A stretch of DNA of 64,000 nt from an uncultured Oscillospiraceae bacterium (GCA_910587505.1 CAJULD010000002.1:1-64000); one strand, 5' to 3'; positions 43,319 through 53,612 are shown, counted from the first letter of the stretch. Numbers and translations: made by a program. The notes: generated by a model not told the origin, from the letters alone.

Positions 43319-44251
43319 CTACATAATGAGCGCGGCAATAACTTCCCTGCTGCGTTTGTCCAGCGCCTCCAGATCCTGCGGCTCCAGGGATATGTCCGCG
43401 CCGGCCAGATTGTCCAGAAAGTGCTTTTCGTTCTGTGTACCAACGATAGTGGAGGACATCCCCCGCTGGGCCAGCACCCATGCGATGGCAAGCTGTGAGA
43501 TACTGTGTCCTGTTTTCCGGGATATCTCTCGCAGCTTTTCCAGAAGCGGCATTTCCCGTTTCAGATTTTCCGGTTGAAACAGAGGCTTTGCATTCCTGAA
43601 ATCGTCGCTGCTCAGTTTGGCGCCATAAAAATGGAATGCGCCCGTCAAAATTCCTTTTGAGACGGAATTATAACTCAAAACGCTGATCTGATTCTTTGCA
43701 CAGTAATCCATTGTCCCATCAAACTGGACGTCTCGCGTCAGCAAATTGAATTCCGGCTGGAGCGCGTCGATGTTTGCGACTGACATGGCCGCTTTTAACT
43801 GATCCAGGCTGAAGTTCGATACCCCGATTGCCCGGATAAGCCCCCGGTCTTTCAGTTCCTGGAATTTCCCGATGGTATCTTCAATGGGAATGTCCTCGTT
43901 TGGCCAGTGTACGTACAGCAAATCTGCATAATCTGTCCGTAGCCGCTTCAGGCTGGCTGTTACGGCTGCTTCGATATCATCCGGACGCAGGTGCTCCCTG
44001 ATTACCTTTGTGGCGATGATGCAATTCTGGCGGATGCCCTCCAGCGCCTCGCCGACAATTGTCTCCGAAACCCCTGAGCCGTACATCTCGGCTGTATCAA
44101 ATGTTGTAATGCCGTTGTCATAAGCGGTCCGCAGCAGCCTGATATTTACGCTCTTTTCCTCCACGTGCCACTTTCCGCCGCCCAGCTCCATACATCCGTG
44201 TGTAATCCCGGAAATCCGGATTCCGCTTTTTCCCAGAGCAGTATACTTCAT
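43319..44251 (-). CDS. aldo/keto reductase
   Basis: A 310-residue AKR. The catalytic tetrad is visible: Asp in TTFDTAEMYG with its Tyr, Lys in IIATKV and His in LLYVHWP. Length and GVSNFSLDQL match the family. An NADPH-dependent reduction of a sugar aldehyde or keto group is expected; in this operon it may reduce or oxidise the released sugar or a triose. It lies between the solute-binding protein gene and the GH2 gene. Confidence 0.88.
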   Translation of the reverse strand: MKYTALGKSGIRISGITHGCMELGGGKWHVEEKSVNIRLLRTAYDNGITTFDTAEMYGSGVSETIVGEALEGIRQNCIIATKVIREHLRPDDIEAAVTASLKRLRTDYADLLYVHWPNEDIPIEDTIGKFQELKDRGLIRAIGVSNFSLDQLKAAMSVANIDALQPEFNLLTRDVQFDGTMDYCAKNQISVLSYNSVSKGILTGAFHFYGAKLSSDDFRNAKPLFQPENLKREMPLLEKLREISRKTGHSISQLAIAWVLAQRGMSSTIVGTQNEKHFLDNLAGADISLEPQDLEALDKRSREVIAALIM

Positions 44252-44305
44252 TTTTCCCCACCCCGATACATAAATTTAGAAGAGAAACAAAACTCTGCTT
44301 ATTTT

Positions 44306-44344
44306 GATTGGGGGAATTTCCAAAACCAGAAATGTCCCCCAATC
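44306..44344. promoter_or_regulatory. perfect 10-base stem-loop between solute-binding protein and reductase genes
   Basis: GATTGGGGGA (44306-44315) and TCCCCCAATC (44335-44344) pair perfectly around 19 bases. No T-run follows on either strand, so it is more likely an mRNA-processing or stabilising hairpin below the highly expressed binding-protein gene than a full terminator. Confidence 0.5.
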
Positions 44345-44425
44345 ATTTGGATCGTTCCGCTATGATATTTTTCCTAATGAAGAAAAAGTATTGGATGCGC
44401 TTCATTGCCCTGCCGGCGGCGCAGT

Positions 44426-45964
44426 TTACCTGGTTGCCTTCCAGTCTTCGTACTGGCTGCTTGCCGCAGTCAGAATCTTCTGGAACCCGGCGTTATCCAG
44501 AGCGGTCTGGAACTCCTCCAGCGTGCTCTCAATCTGGTCTCTGGGGTACCCGCCATTCTGTAATACATAGCCATACTGCTCATAAACAGAATTGCATGCG
44601 GCGATTTCTGCCTGAACTTCAGAGGAGTCAAACCGGAAACCGGCAGCGGAAGATACGTTTGCGTTCTCATTGAACTGAATGTAGAGATCGATTTTGTTTT
44701 CGGGCTCGCCCTGCGCCGGCGTAATGGATACGACAGAGGCGGATTCCCAGGCGCTGTGCTTATAGCTCTCGCTGGTGCTTACCACCGCGCCATCCTCATA
44801 ATGGAAGTCTTCTCCCTCGATGCCAAAGGTAAAGAGGTCGGAGAGGTAGTTATCCGTATAGAGAAGTCCAAGAAAATCAACGCAGGCCTTTGCCTCTTCC
44901 GGCGTGGAATTTTTTGTTACGCAGTAGCAGGACCCCAGGGTGGTGCTGGAATTTGCCCATACCCCGGTCATGGGAATAAGGCTCATGGGCCGGCCATAGC
45001 GGCTGCTCGCCTCGGCGTTGACGGGGACGTCTGTCCAATAGGTAAAGCCCCAGGTATCTTCGTTTACAACGGTTGCAGGCACGGTCTTTGTTACCTCGTC
45101 CTCCTTCAGGTATCCGGCTTCGGCCCACTCGCTCATTAAGGTGACCCACTCCCTGTACTGCTCTGTCTCAATAACATTGATAACCTTGTCGGTGGCTCTG
45201 TCAACAACGACGGCGCTGTCATTACCTGTAATGAAATCAAAGTAATCCAGGTTAAACTTGAAGAAGACTCCTCTGTTCTGCCAGGTAATGGGATAGGGCA
45301 CATTATCGTTCTTCAGGTCCGCAAGGAAGGGCGTCAGATCTCTCAGAGACTTGACGGCAGAGGTATCCCAGTTATACTTTTCCGCAAGCTCCGTGGCAAA
45401 AACAATGTCGTTGCCCTCTGCGGATTCCTTGTAGCAGGGAACAAAGTAGTCTCTGCCGTCATACCTGGATGCCTGCCAGATTCCTTCGGGCATGGTGCCG
45501 TACAGAACAGAGTCTTTGATAATGTCCGTAAGGTCATAGAGCGCGTTCTGGCGAACCAGATCATCGGTCATAATCGTTGTGAACCAGTTGCAGGTCCACA
45601 GCATGGTCATTTCGTTGTTTGCAATTGCCAGATTGGCCTTATCGATATACTCGCTCCGGGGAATTTCGGTAATGGAAATCTCCACATTGATCTTGTCGGC
45701 AATATAGTCATTGATGGCGCTTTCCACCTTCCTGACCTGGTTGCTGTCAACGGTGCTGAGCAAAAACTGGGGGCGCCAGAGACTGATTTTGACGGTCTCG
45801 CTGTCGGAACTGGAGTCCGGTGTGCTCTGAGAGGGGTCCGTCTCCTGCGGCGGCGTACTGTTATCCGGTGTCTGAGGAGCGGAACCGCATCCTGCCAGAA
45901 TGCCGGCAATGAGACACACAGCTAACAAAGCGGATAGGATTTTAGATCTCAACTTCTCTTTCAT
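44426..45964 (-). CDS. sugar ABC transporter solute-binding lipoprotein
   Basis: A 512-residue lipoprotein: a basic start and hydrophobic core (KILSALLAVCLIAGILAGC) with the lipobox LAGC, then a Pro/Thr/Ser-rich tether and a long family-1 binding fold. AAAGGA precedes the ATG. Cargo unknown; the neighbouring GH31 and GH2 enzymes suggest an oligosaccharide with alpha-xylosyl and beta-mannosyl or similar links. Confidence 0.92.
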   Translation of the reverse strand: MKEKLRSKILSALLAVCLIAGILAGCGSAPQTPDNSTPPQETDPSQSTPDSSSDSETVKISLWRPQFLLSTVDSNQVRKVESAINDYIADKINVEISITEIPRSEYIDKANLAIANNEMTMLWTCNWFTTIMTDDLVRQNALYDLTDIIKDSVLYGTMPEGIWQASRYDGRDYFVPCYKESAEGNDIVFATELAEKYNWDTSAVKSLRDLTPFLADLKNDNVPYPITWQNRGVFFKFNLDYFDFITGNDSAVVVDRATDKVINVIETEQYREWVTLMSEWAEAGYLKEDEVTKTVPATVVNEDTWGFTYWTDVPVNAEASSRYGRPMSLIPMTGVWANSSTTLGSCYCVTKNSTPEEAKACVDFLGLLYTDNYLSDLFTFGIEGEDFHYEDGAVVSTSESYKHSAWESASVVSITPAQGEPENKIDLYIQFNENANVSSAAGFRFDSSEVQAEIAACNSVYEQYGYVLQNGGYPRDQIESTLEEFQTALDNAGFQKILTAASSQYEDWKATR

Positions 45965-46036
45965 AACGTTTTCCTTTCCAACATTTTAATTTATTACCAT
46001 GCAGCCTCCTGCTGCAAAAGCAATCTGATTGCTTCC

Positions 46037-46942
46037 CTAACCCTTTACCGATCCGACGGTCAGTCCCTTGATAAAGTATTTTTGGAAGAACGGATAGGCG
46101 ATCATAATCGGGCCGATTACCACGATAACCGTTGCCATTGTCGCTGATTGCTGCGGGATCGTTCCCTGCATCTGTGCCATAACAGACGACGGGATATCTC
46201 GGGCATTGATGAGAAACTCTATGGTTCTTTGGATGTTTACGAGCAGGAGCTGAAGAGGCTTTTTTGAATCACTTTCAATAAACAGCAGCGCATTCTGCCA
46301 GTCATTCCAATACGTTGTGGCCATCATGTAGCCCACCGCGGCGAGGGAAGGCTTCATAAGTGGAAGCACAATCTGAAAAAATGTCCTGTATTCACCTGCT
46401 CCGTCTATTCTCGCTGAATCCATCAGTTCTTCTGGTATACTGGATTGAATATATGTGCGCAGGATGATGATGTTCATGGTTGTCACGCACAGCGGCATAA
46501 TCAAAGCCAGCAGGCTGTCCTTCAGATGATACTGGTTTGTATAGACAATATAATTGGAGAGCTGCCCTCCTTTGAATATTAGAGGTATCAAAGCATATAT
46601 GGAAAGGAGATATCTGATCCTGAAGCCCTTTCGACTGACCGCGAATGCAAATAAGCTCATCATCAACAGGCCCAGGACTGTTCCCGCAACCGTAATAAAT
46701 ATAGTAACGCCGTAGGATGTGACAAGCTGTTTGCCGTATTTAAGCACGCTGTTCATTCCGACAAAAGACCATTTTTCGGGAAAGAAGCTGTACCCGTTTC
46801 TGGTGATTGCGCCCTCATCCGTAAATGCGGCAACAAACACAAGAAGAACAGGAAGCGCGCAGAATACGGTGTATGTCAGCAGGCAGCCGCCCAATACATA
46901 TTGTCCACATGGGATTCCCTTCTTTTTTGTAATATGATTCAT
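46037..46942 (-). CDS. carbohydrate ABC transporter permease (MalG/AraQ type)
   Basis: About 301 residues, six helices, EAA-type loop ELMDSARIDGAGEYRTFFQ. A CUT1 sugar permease paired with the gene at 46967. ATG 46942 is chosen over the in-frame TTG at 46948. Between it and the binding-protein gene is a 72-base gap with a small GC stem. Confidence 0.9.
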   Translation of the reverse strand: MNHITKKKGIPCGQYVLGGCLLTYTVFCALPVLLVFVAAFTDEGAITRNGYSFFPEKWSFVGMNSVLKYGKQLVTSYGVTIFITVAGTVLGLLMMSLFAFAVSRKGFRIRYLLSIYALIPLIFKGGQLSNYIVYTNQYHLKDSLLALIMPLCVTTMNIIILRTYIQSSIPEELMDSARIDGAGEYRTFFQIVLPLMKPSLAAVGYMMATTYWNDWQNALLFIESDSKKPLQLLLVNIQRTIEFLINARDIPSSVMAQMQGTIPQQSATMATVIVVIGPIMIAYPFFQKYFIKGLTVGSVKG

Positions 46943-46966
46943 AAGCAATTACCTATCCTGACCTCA

Positions 46967-47875
46967 TCAGAAGAGCGCGTTTTCGGGTGAAAATTTCTTT
47001 ACTGCCGCATTTGATATCAGCACCATGATTGCGCCTACCGCGGACTGGAACAGGGATGCGGCCGCAACAAATCCGAAGTTTGAATTGGAAAATATGGCGT
47101 TCAGAACGTAAGAGTCGATCACCTGTGTTGTCGGATACAGCGTCCCGCTGTTCCTGGTCACCTGATAGAAAAGACCGGTATCCGAGTGCATCATGCCGCC
47201 GACGCTGAGAAGCAGCATAATGGAGACCATGGGAAGAAGCGCAGGGATTGTGATATGCCATATCTGTTGCCACTTTCCAGCCCCGTCGATCTCTGCCGCC
47301 TCGTACAGCTGTGAATCGATTCCAGCCAAAACAGACATATATAAAACTGAGCCATATCCTACATTTTTCCACATTCGCACGATGGTCAGGATATATGGCC
47401 AGAGTGATGCCGTGGAATACCACCGGACAGACGTGCCCAGCGCATTATTCAACAGGCCGGAATCGCTGCTCAAAAACGCATAAACGATAAACTGCACCGC
47501 TGCGTATGAGATAAAGACCGGAATAATCATAATGCTCTGCATGGTTTTTGCCATCCGCTTGAACAGGAACTGATCAATAGCAATTGCAACCACCACATTG
47601 AGCAGTGTTCCGATCCCCGTAAAGATCAGATAATACATGATCGTGTTGAAGGTCATCGTGGTGAAGACCTGCTTTGAGGCTGTCAGAAATTTGAAATTTT
47701 CCAGTCCGTTGAACGGGCTTCCCCAGATTCCCATGCTGTAATCAAATTCCTTGAAAGCCATGACGATCCCGCCCCCCATGGGGACATAATGGAAAAACCA
47801 CAGTGTCAGGACAACCGGAAGACACATAATAATGTGGGAACGATGCTTCCATGAATTCCTTAAAAATCCCGTCAT
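46967..47875 (-). CDS. carbohydrate ABC transporter permease (LplB/MalF type)
   Basis: A 302-residue permease starting MTGFLRNSWKHRSHIIMCLP with the EAA-type loop YEAAEIDGAGKWQQIWHITIP. It pairs with the downstream MalG-type permease. AAAGGAG lies 5 bases before the ATG. No dedicated ATPase gene is present in the operon. Confidence 0.9.
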   Translation of the reverse strand: MTGFLRNSWKHRSHIIMCLPVVLTLWFFHYVPMGGGIVMAFKEFDYSMGIWGSPFNGLENFKFLTASKQVFTTMTFNTIMYYLIFTGIGTLLNVVVAIAIDQFLFKRMAKTMQSIMIIPVFISYAAVQFIVYAFLSSDSGLLNNALGTSVRWYSTASLWPYILTIVRMWKNVGYGSVLYMSVLAGIDSQLYEAAEIDGAGKWQQIWHITIPALLPMVSIMLLLSVGGMMHSDTGLFYQVTRNSGTLYPTTQVIDSYVLNAIFSNSNFGFVAAASLFQSAVGAIMVLISNAAVKKFSPENALF

Positions 47876-47896
47876 AGCGCTCCTTTCCTGCCGGTA

Positions 47897-50233
47897 CTAT
47901 TCCCGTGCTTCAACGCAGAAATCATACTCTGCAGCAATTTCCCTGGCTCCTGCGTCCGGAATAAGCATTATACCGTCCTCTGCACTCTGAACAGAAGCGC
48001 CCGCCACATTTCTTACGCTGCGTACGTTTCGCAGGCAAAGCCTGTAACCGGGGATATTACCGCTTACTGTAACAGTCAGCCGGCTGCCCTCTTTGAGGGC
48101 GCATATGCTGCCGGCCTGTTTGCCGGTTTTCGTGACGATATCGGTCTGTGCGTGTCCGTTGATTTCAAAAAGATGCATGATGGAATTCTTTTCGTAATCA
48201 TAATCGGGGATCCCGTCGTGTTCCCCCATTGCAATTATGCTGTTTTCCCGAACCATCAGCGGAAGGCTGAAGTAATCAAAGCGGTCCCTGTGCCAACTGG
48301 AGCCTTCCAGGACACTGCCGGTTATCAGGTTTGTCCAGCGGCCCTTCGGGAGATAGTATTCCACATATCCGTCTTCGCGGAATACCGGCGCCACCATCAG
48401 ACAGTCGCCCATCATGAACTGCCTGTCGATATATGCGCAGGCGGGGTCATCCATAAACTCCATGATGAGCGGCCGCATCATGGGAATGCCGCACTCGTGG
48501 GTATGGACTGCGTTTGCGTAGAGATACGGCATCAGTCTGTTCTTCAGCCTGGCAAAGAAGCGAAGAACATCCACGGCCTCCTCGTCAAAGAGCCAGGGCA
48601 CTCTGTAAGATGCGTTTCCATGCAGCCTGCTGTGTGTAGACAGCATCCCAAAAGCAGACCACCGCTTATACAGGTCCGGAGTCGCCGTTTTCCCAAATCC
48701 GCTGATATCATGGCTCCAGAATCCGAAGCCGCAGGAGCACAGGGACAGGCCTCCCCTCAGGGATTCTGCCATGGAGAGATAGGTTGCCTCATTATCTCCT
48801 CCCCAGTGGACAGGATATTTCTGCCCTCCCGCTGTTGCAGATCGGGCAAAAAGATTCGCCTCGCCTCCGCCCAGCTCCTCCGTAAGGACTTCAAAAACGG
48901 TCCTGTTATACAGATGTGCATAATAGTTGTGCATCTTTTCCGGATCTGAACCGTCCCAATATACGCCATCTGTAGGTATTCTTTCCCCGAAGTCTGTTTT
49001 AAATGTATCCGCACCCATGTGAATCAGCCGACGCAGCTCCCCCTGGTACCATCTGCATGCCTCAGGGTTTGTAAAGTCAATGATTGCCATACCTGGCTGC
49101 CAGATATCCGTCTGCCACACGCCGCCCTGCCGGTTTTTGATAAAATACCCCCGCTTTTTCCCTTCTTCAAAAAGTCTCGATCTCTGTCCGACATAGGGAT
49201 TAATCCAGAGGCAAATCTTCAGTCCTCTTGCCTTGACTCTTTTCAGCATGGCCTCCGGATCAGGAAAGAACCTGCGGTCCCACTCGAAATCGACCCAATG
49301 GCCACCTTTCATCCAGAAGCAGTCGTAGTGGAAGACTCTGAGGGGGATCTCTCTTTCCCTCATTCCGTCGATGAAGGAGGTAACTGTCTCTTCGTCATAG
49401 TCCGTTGTGAAGGAGGTCGTAAGCCATAGTCCGAACGTCCATGCCGGAGGAAGCGCCGGTTTTCCTGTCAGATTCGTATACCGTCTCAGAACATCCTTGA
49501 TCGTCGGCCCCGCGATTACACAGTACTCCAGTGCTTCCCCAGAGATGCTGAACTGAATATTCTCTACGTTTTCGGTGCATATTTCATACGACACTTTTCC
49601 GGTATCGTTCACCAGCACACCGTAACCTCTGCTGCTGAAAAAGAAGGGGACATTTTTGTATACCTGGTCTGTGTTTGAACCGCCATTCATATTGAATATT
49701 TCAACCGTCTGCCCGTTCCTCACAAATGGAGTAAACCTTTCGCCCAGACCGTAAATTGTCTCGCCAATGTCAACCTTCAGCTCGGTTTTGATATAGCTCG
49801 CATCATCGCCATCGATGATATAAGCCATTTTCCCATCGTCAGACCTGGCGAATTCGCGTCCACAGCACAAATAGCGCTCATAAAAGCCTTTTCCCTTATT
49901 CAGCTTTACAGAAACGGTGCCGGAGCGGATTTCAAAACAGTCCTCTCCTTCTGTGATATCGAGAGGGACCTCGTCATCCGGGATAAAAGACGGGGTATCT
50001 GTTAATGAACCGGTATGATGGACCATCCTGACTCTGATAACGCCCTCCATGGGGGAAGAATATCTGACCGTCATCATTGTTCCGCCTATGGGGCGCCGCT
50101 CTTCCTGCATCCTGTCCTTATCCAGGCATACCCAGGCTGTAAGCGAATGTCCGTCCACCTCCACATCTTCCGTCAGCAGTGCACTAAAGACGTTAAGACC
50201 CTTCTTGGGCATCCAGCCATCAAAAAACTTCAT
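47897..50233 (-). CDS. GH31 alpha-xylosidase (YicI-like)
   Basis: A 778-residue GH31 enzyme, about the length of E. coli YicI (772). The nucleophile is Asp414 in FKTDFGE and the acid/base Asp480 in HWGGDNE. DCFWMKGGHW (about 304-313) and the Lys before the nucleophile (Lys412) correspond to the residues that make YicI specific for alpha-xylosides. No signal peptide. It should trim alpha-xylosyl (possibly alpha-glucosyl) groups from an imported oligosaccharide. Confidence 0.9.
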   Translation of the reverse strand: MKFFDGWMPKKGLNVFSALLTEDVEVDGHSLTAWVCLDKDRMQEERRPIGGTMMTVRYSSPMEGVIRVRMVHHTGSLTDTPSFIPDDEVPLDITEGEDCFEIRSGTVSVKLNKGKGFYERYLCCGREFARSDDGKMAYIIDGDDASYIKTELKVDIGETIYGLGERFTPFVRNGQTVEIFNMNGGSNTDQVYKNVPFFFSSRGYGVLVNDTGKVSYEICTENVENIQFSISGEALEYCVIAGPTIKDVLRRYTNLTGKPALPPAWTFGLWLTTSFTTDYDEETVTSFIDGMREREIPLRVFHYDCFWMKGGHWVDFEWDRRFFPDPEAMLKRVKARGLKICLWINPYVGQRSRLFEEGKKRGYFIKNRQGGVWQTDIWQPGMAIIDFTNPEACRWYQGELRRLIHMGADTFKTDFGERIPTDGVYWDGSDPEKMHNYYAHLYNRTVFEVLTEELGGGEANLFARSATAGGQKYPVHWGGDNEATYLSMAESLRGGLSLCSCGFGFWSHDISGFGKTATPDLYKRWSAFGMLSTHSRLHGNASYRVPWLFDEEAVDVLRFFARLKNRLMPYLYANAVHTHECGIPMMRPLIMEFMDDPACAYIDRQFMMGDCLMVAPVFREDGYVEYYLPKGRWTNLITGSVLEGSSWHRDRFDYFSLPLMVRENSIIAMGEHDGIPDYDYEKNSIMHLFEINGHAQTDIVTKTGKQAGSICALKEGSRLTVTVSGNIPGYRLCLRNVRSVRNVAGASVQSAEDGIMLIPDAGAREIAAEYDFCVEARE

Positions 50234-50297
50234 ATAAACACTTGCCCCCCCATATCACTGAAACAAACGAAGTATGAATCCGGTTCGACAGCGGTGC

Positions 50298-51551
50298 TCA
50301 CTGCTGCGCCGGCGCGTCCTCCCTGCGGATAAGCAGCATGGACAGATCGTTTACATTAGTGCCGGTAGCTCCGGTGAAAATCAGTCCGTCGCACTGCATC
50401 AGCCCATGGTAGGAATCGTTATCCGCCAGAATCCGGCTGATACTCAGTCCTTTCTGCCGCAGCTTCCGCGCCGTATCCTGATCCACGTAGCCGCCGGCTG
50501 CATCTGTGGGGCCGTCGGTTCCATCGGACCCTACCGAAAAGAACGCTGTTTCCCGCAGGCCGTCGATCCCGGCCGCAACGGCCAGAGCCATTTCCTGATT
50601 TCTGCCTCCCAAACCGTTACCTGTCAGGTGTACTACCGTTTCCCCTCCAGCCAGAACTGCCAGGCTTTTCTCTGAAGAGTTATAGTATTGTGCAATATTA
50701 GCCAGGAATATGCCGGCCTCTCTCGCTTCACAGCAAAGGCTTGCCGTCAGAGTAATGGGCTCATAGCCAAGTTTTTTTGCCGCTTTTTCCGCAGCGCTGC
50801 ACAGCTCCCGCACACTTCCCACAACGCAGGTCTTTACGTTGTCCAGGTACTTCGGTGTTTCCTGCTGCAAGCATCGCTTCGCAGTTTCTGACAGCTGCAA
50901 CTTGTACTTTTCTGCAATTTCCAAAGCCTGCGCACAGGTGGAGGAATCAGGACATGCTGGACCGGAGGCAATCATATCCAGCGGGTTTCCTATAATATCA
51001 GACAGGATGATCTGATGCACGCGCGCAGGGGCGCATATCTGCGCAAACCGCCCGCCCTTTATGGCGGACAAGCGCTTGCGGATGGTATTCAGTTCTACAA
51101 TATCCGCCCCGGAGGCCAGCAGCTGCCGGGTAATTCCATAGAGCTCTGATGCAGAGACCAGAGGCTTTTCAAACAGCGCCGACCCGCCACCGGAGAGAAA
51201 AAGCAGCACGGTATCCGCCGCAGTCAAATGGCCGGCCGCGCGGATAACCGCATCCGCTGCAAGGAAGGAATTGTTATCCGGAACAGGATGTCCTGTTTCA
51301 AATATCTGAAAGTTGGCGATGGCACCTTTGCTGTATCCGTGCTTTGTAATCACTACCCCAGAATCAATTCGATCTCCCAGCTGGCTTGCGGCGACATTCG
51401 CCATTTGCCAGGCTGCTTTTCCGGCCGCAATCAGTACAATTTTGCCATCCTGCAATTTTGACTCGCGAAGCGCTTTTTTTACTGAGGAATCCGGAAGAAC
51501 ACCTGCAATTACCTCGTGAATAATTGCATTTGCATCTTCTCTTAAACCCAT
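50298..51551 (-). CDS. glycerate 2-kinase (MOFRL/GckA family)
   Basis: A 417-residue protein of the type-2 glycerate kinase family: LIAAGKAAWQMA, LFLSGGGSALFEKP, ILSDIIGNPLDMIASGPACPD and a C-terminal MOFRL block (GGRNQEMALAVA, SVGSDGTDGPTDAAGG). It phosphorylates D-glycerate to 2-phosphoglycerate. First gene of the operon and divergent from cdaR. In E. coli CdaR senses glycerate and controls a glycerate kinase gene, so the pairing supports both calls. Confidence 0.88.
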   Translation of the reverse strand: MGLREDANAIIHEVIAGVLPDSSVKKALRESKLQDGKIVLIAAGKAAWQMANVAASQLGDRIDSGVVITKHGYSKGAIANFQIFETGHPVPDNNSFLAADAVIRAAGHLTAADTVLLFLSGGGSALFEKPLVSASELYGITRQLLASGADIVELNTIRKRLSAIKGGRFAQICAPARVHQIILSDIIGNPLDMIASGPACPDSSTCAQALEIAEKYKLQLSETAKRCLQQETPKYLDNVKTCVVGSVRELCSAAEKAAKKLGYEPITLTASLCCEAREAGIFLANIAQYYNSSEKSLAVLAGGETVVHLTGNGLGGRNQEMALAVAAGIDGLRETAFFSVGSDGTDGPTDAAGGYVDQDTARKLRQKGLSISRILADNDSYHGLMQCDGLIFTGATGTNVNDLSMLLIRREDAPAQQ

Positions 51552-51661
51552 CCAGTCACCCGGCCTTTCTTGCCTAACAGTTCCTAATCAGCTTGGACCT
51601 TCCGAAATGGCGGTCGATACCGTGTTTTTATTATATCGGCAGTCTCCGTGCATTTATATGG

Positions 51662-51690
51662 TTGCAAAAACAATTCTCTGCGTGTATACT
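51662..51690 (+). promoter_or_regulatory. promoter of the cdaR-like gene
   Basis: TTGCAA (51662-51667), a 17-base spacer and TATACT (51685-51690) read toward the regulator. A minus-strand TATAAT (plus bases 51630-51635) toward the glycerate kinase gene has no good -35, as expected for an activator-dependent promoter. Confidence 0.65.
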
Positions 51691-51754
51691 TTTGTTTATA
51701 TGGTACGCATGCCAAATTGCGTTCCGTCATTTTATCCAAAGGAGCAGATGCGCA

Positions 51755-52831
51755 ATGCCGGCCAGAATTCGTCCTCAGATTGCCCAGCAGATTGTAGAAA
51801 CTGTCAAAGATTTCTGCGGCCATGATATCAACTTCATTGACACTAACGGAACCATATTCGCCAGCACAAACCCGGCCCGCGTGGGAGATTTCCATGAAAT
51901 CGGCAAAACTGTAATTGCCCAGGGCAAAACCATACAGGTCAATACAAACGACAGTTTTTCCGGAACACAGAAAGGCGTGAACATCCCTGTGTCCTATCAT
52001 GGCGATATCATAGCCGCCATTGGCATCAGCGGCGAGCCATCACAGGTTTCCGTCTATGCGCAGCTGGCCTGCAAAATTACGCGGCTCCTTTTGTGGGAAA
52101 ATGAGCTTGAATCTCAAAGGAGCTCCCGCAGGCAGTCTCTGAATTATGTTTTGCAGACCCTGACCAGCGGAAACGAATTGAATCATGATTTCCTGATAAA
52201 TGTTATGCTCCAGCACAACGTTGCCGAAACGGATCTGTACCGCGTCGTGCTGATTCGACTTGGCAGTTTATATGATCCATCCGGCCAGCCGACGCTGGAG
52301 CAGGAAATATACCAATGCTTTCACTCAACTGGCAGCAGTCTGTATACCTTTATTTTCCCCAACGAGTATCTGCTCTGTCTGCCGCAGAATCAGCTCACGT
52401 CTTTTCGGAGTATAGCCGCTCAACTTGCCGGCAGCTACAGTGACATTCTCCAGATCGGTATCGGAACGCCTATTGCATTTGCACAGCTTGGCAGGTCCTA
52501 TTCCGAAGCGGAAATGGCGATCCGCAGTCTGACTGGAGGAAAGGGCATTGCTGTCTTTGATGATCTGGATCTGGATATCCTTCTGACCACAGTATCGGAT
52601 TCCGGGAAAAAACTGTTTCTGGAAAAAGTTGGCTACCGCCTTGATGACCAGGACGGTCAACTGCTGAAGGCATACTTTGACAACAACCTCTCCCTGAAAG
52701 CAACCGCCGAAGAACTGTTTTTACACAAAAACACCATTCAGTACCGACTGGACCGGATTCAGCGGCGCTGCGGCTATAATCCCAGAGAGTTCCGGGATGC
52801 AGTGGTACTGTATCTGCGTATGATGCTGTAG
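51755..52831 (+). CDS. cdaR: CdaR-family (sugar diacid/glycerate) transcriptional regulator
   Basis: A 358-residue activator. The N-terminal diacid-recognition domain opens PARIRPQIAQQIVETVKDF and contains GVNIPVSYHGDIIAAIGISG. The C-terminal PucR-type helix-turn-helix is LKATAEELFLHKNTIQYRL. ATG 51755 with AAGGAG about 10 bases upstream is chosen; the frame is open further back without a site. It is divergent from the glycerate kinase gene. Family knowledge says it responds to glycerate or related sugar acids and activates; here the likely target is the operon at 39048-51551. Confidence 0.9.
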   Translation: MPARIRPQIAQQIVETVKDFCGHDINFIDTNGTIFASTNPARVGDFHEIGKTVIAQGKTIQVNTNDSFSGTQKGVNIPVSYHGDIIAAIGISGEPSQVSVYAQLACKITRLLLWENELESQRSSRRQSLNYVLQTLTSGNELNHDFLINVMLQHNVAETDLYRVVLIRLGSLYDPSGQPTLEQEIYQCFHSTGSSLYTFIFPNEYLLCLPQNQLTSFRSIAAQLAGSYSDILQIGIGTPIAFAQLGRSYSEAEMAIRSLTGGKGIAVFDDLDLDILLTTVSDSGKKLFLEKVGYRLDDQDGQLLKAYFDNNLSLKATAEELFLHKNTIQYRLDRIQRRCGYNPREFRDAVVLYLRMML

Positions 52832-53513
52832 TAGACGACAGATCTGAGCAGCAACGCCGTCGATGGCCGGTGAGTGCGGAAGATAATGGGGAGAAGCAGG
52901 ATTTTTTCCTGCGGGTCTCATGCCAGGGAAACGGGAACAGAGACAGCGATATTGATATAGCTGTTGTGGATGCGTGTCCGGTGACTATTTGGAGGCGCTG
53001 GCAACACTCTGAGGGGGGCAGATGAAATCAATGATGGGATTGAGCCGGTATTGCTTTTGAGTACAGAGGGTACCAGAGGCTTTCCGGAAACCGTGTAGCG
53101 GTTGGGGATTTTCGACTGCCCCACATGCTGCCCCGCAATAGGATGAACCAGCACGGAGGGGAGAGATCCGGACAGGAATCTCTCCCCTTGCTGGTCGGTA
53201 TTTTCCATTTTATTTTACTGCATGACCTGGGCCATGCAATTGCCCATGGTTTTTGCGGCCTGATGTTTGACTTTGTGTACGTACCCACAAAGCAGTTCCA
53301 CAGCACGTTCGGGAAGGGTGAAATCAAGCGGGCCTGCTACATCAGCGGGGGGGCGACAATTTTTGATGCCGATGCCAGTGGCCGCGAGAAGCTTTTCTAT
53401 CTGTTTTACCACCGTAAGACGACTGGCGGAGAAAAAACGGAACAAAAAACTGATGCGCTCTCATTTTCCGGGCTACTGAGTCAACACTTTATACAGATTC
53501 CCGACAGGCCCTG

Positions 53514-53599
53514 AAAACCTGTGTTCACACCCCTTGAACGCAGGCGGGAAAGCAAATTTCTTCGCACATTCGGAGTCCCCACTTTTGAATACAGGCTCT
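53514..53599. repeat. MITE-like inverted-repeat element A
   Basis: A left end starting AAAACCTGTGTTCACA (53514) and a right end TTTTGAATACAGGCTCT (53583-53599) are imperfect inverted copies of the same terminal sequence found in element B. The element is short and non-coding. Confidence 0.55.
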
Positions 53600-53612
53600 A
53601 AGTTTTAATGCG

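Noticed and set aside
53215..53445. Possible IS110 transposase fragment on the minus strand
   Set aside because: Only a short stretch (about 20 residues) looks similar; no catalytic block or ends could be tied to it, so it is mentioned only in the segment description.
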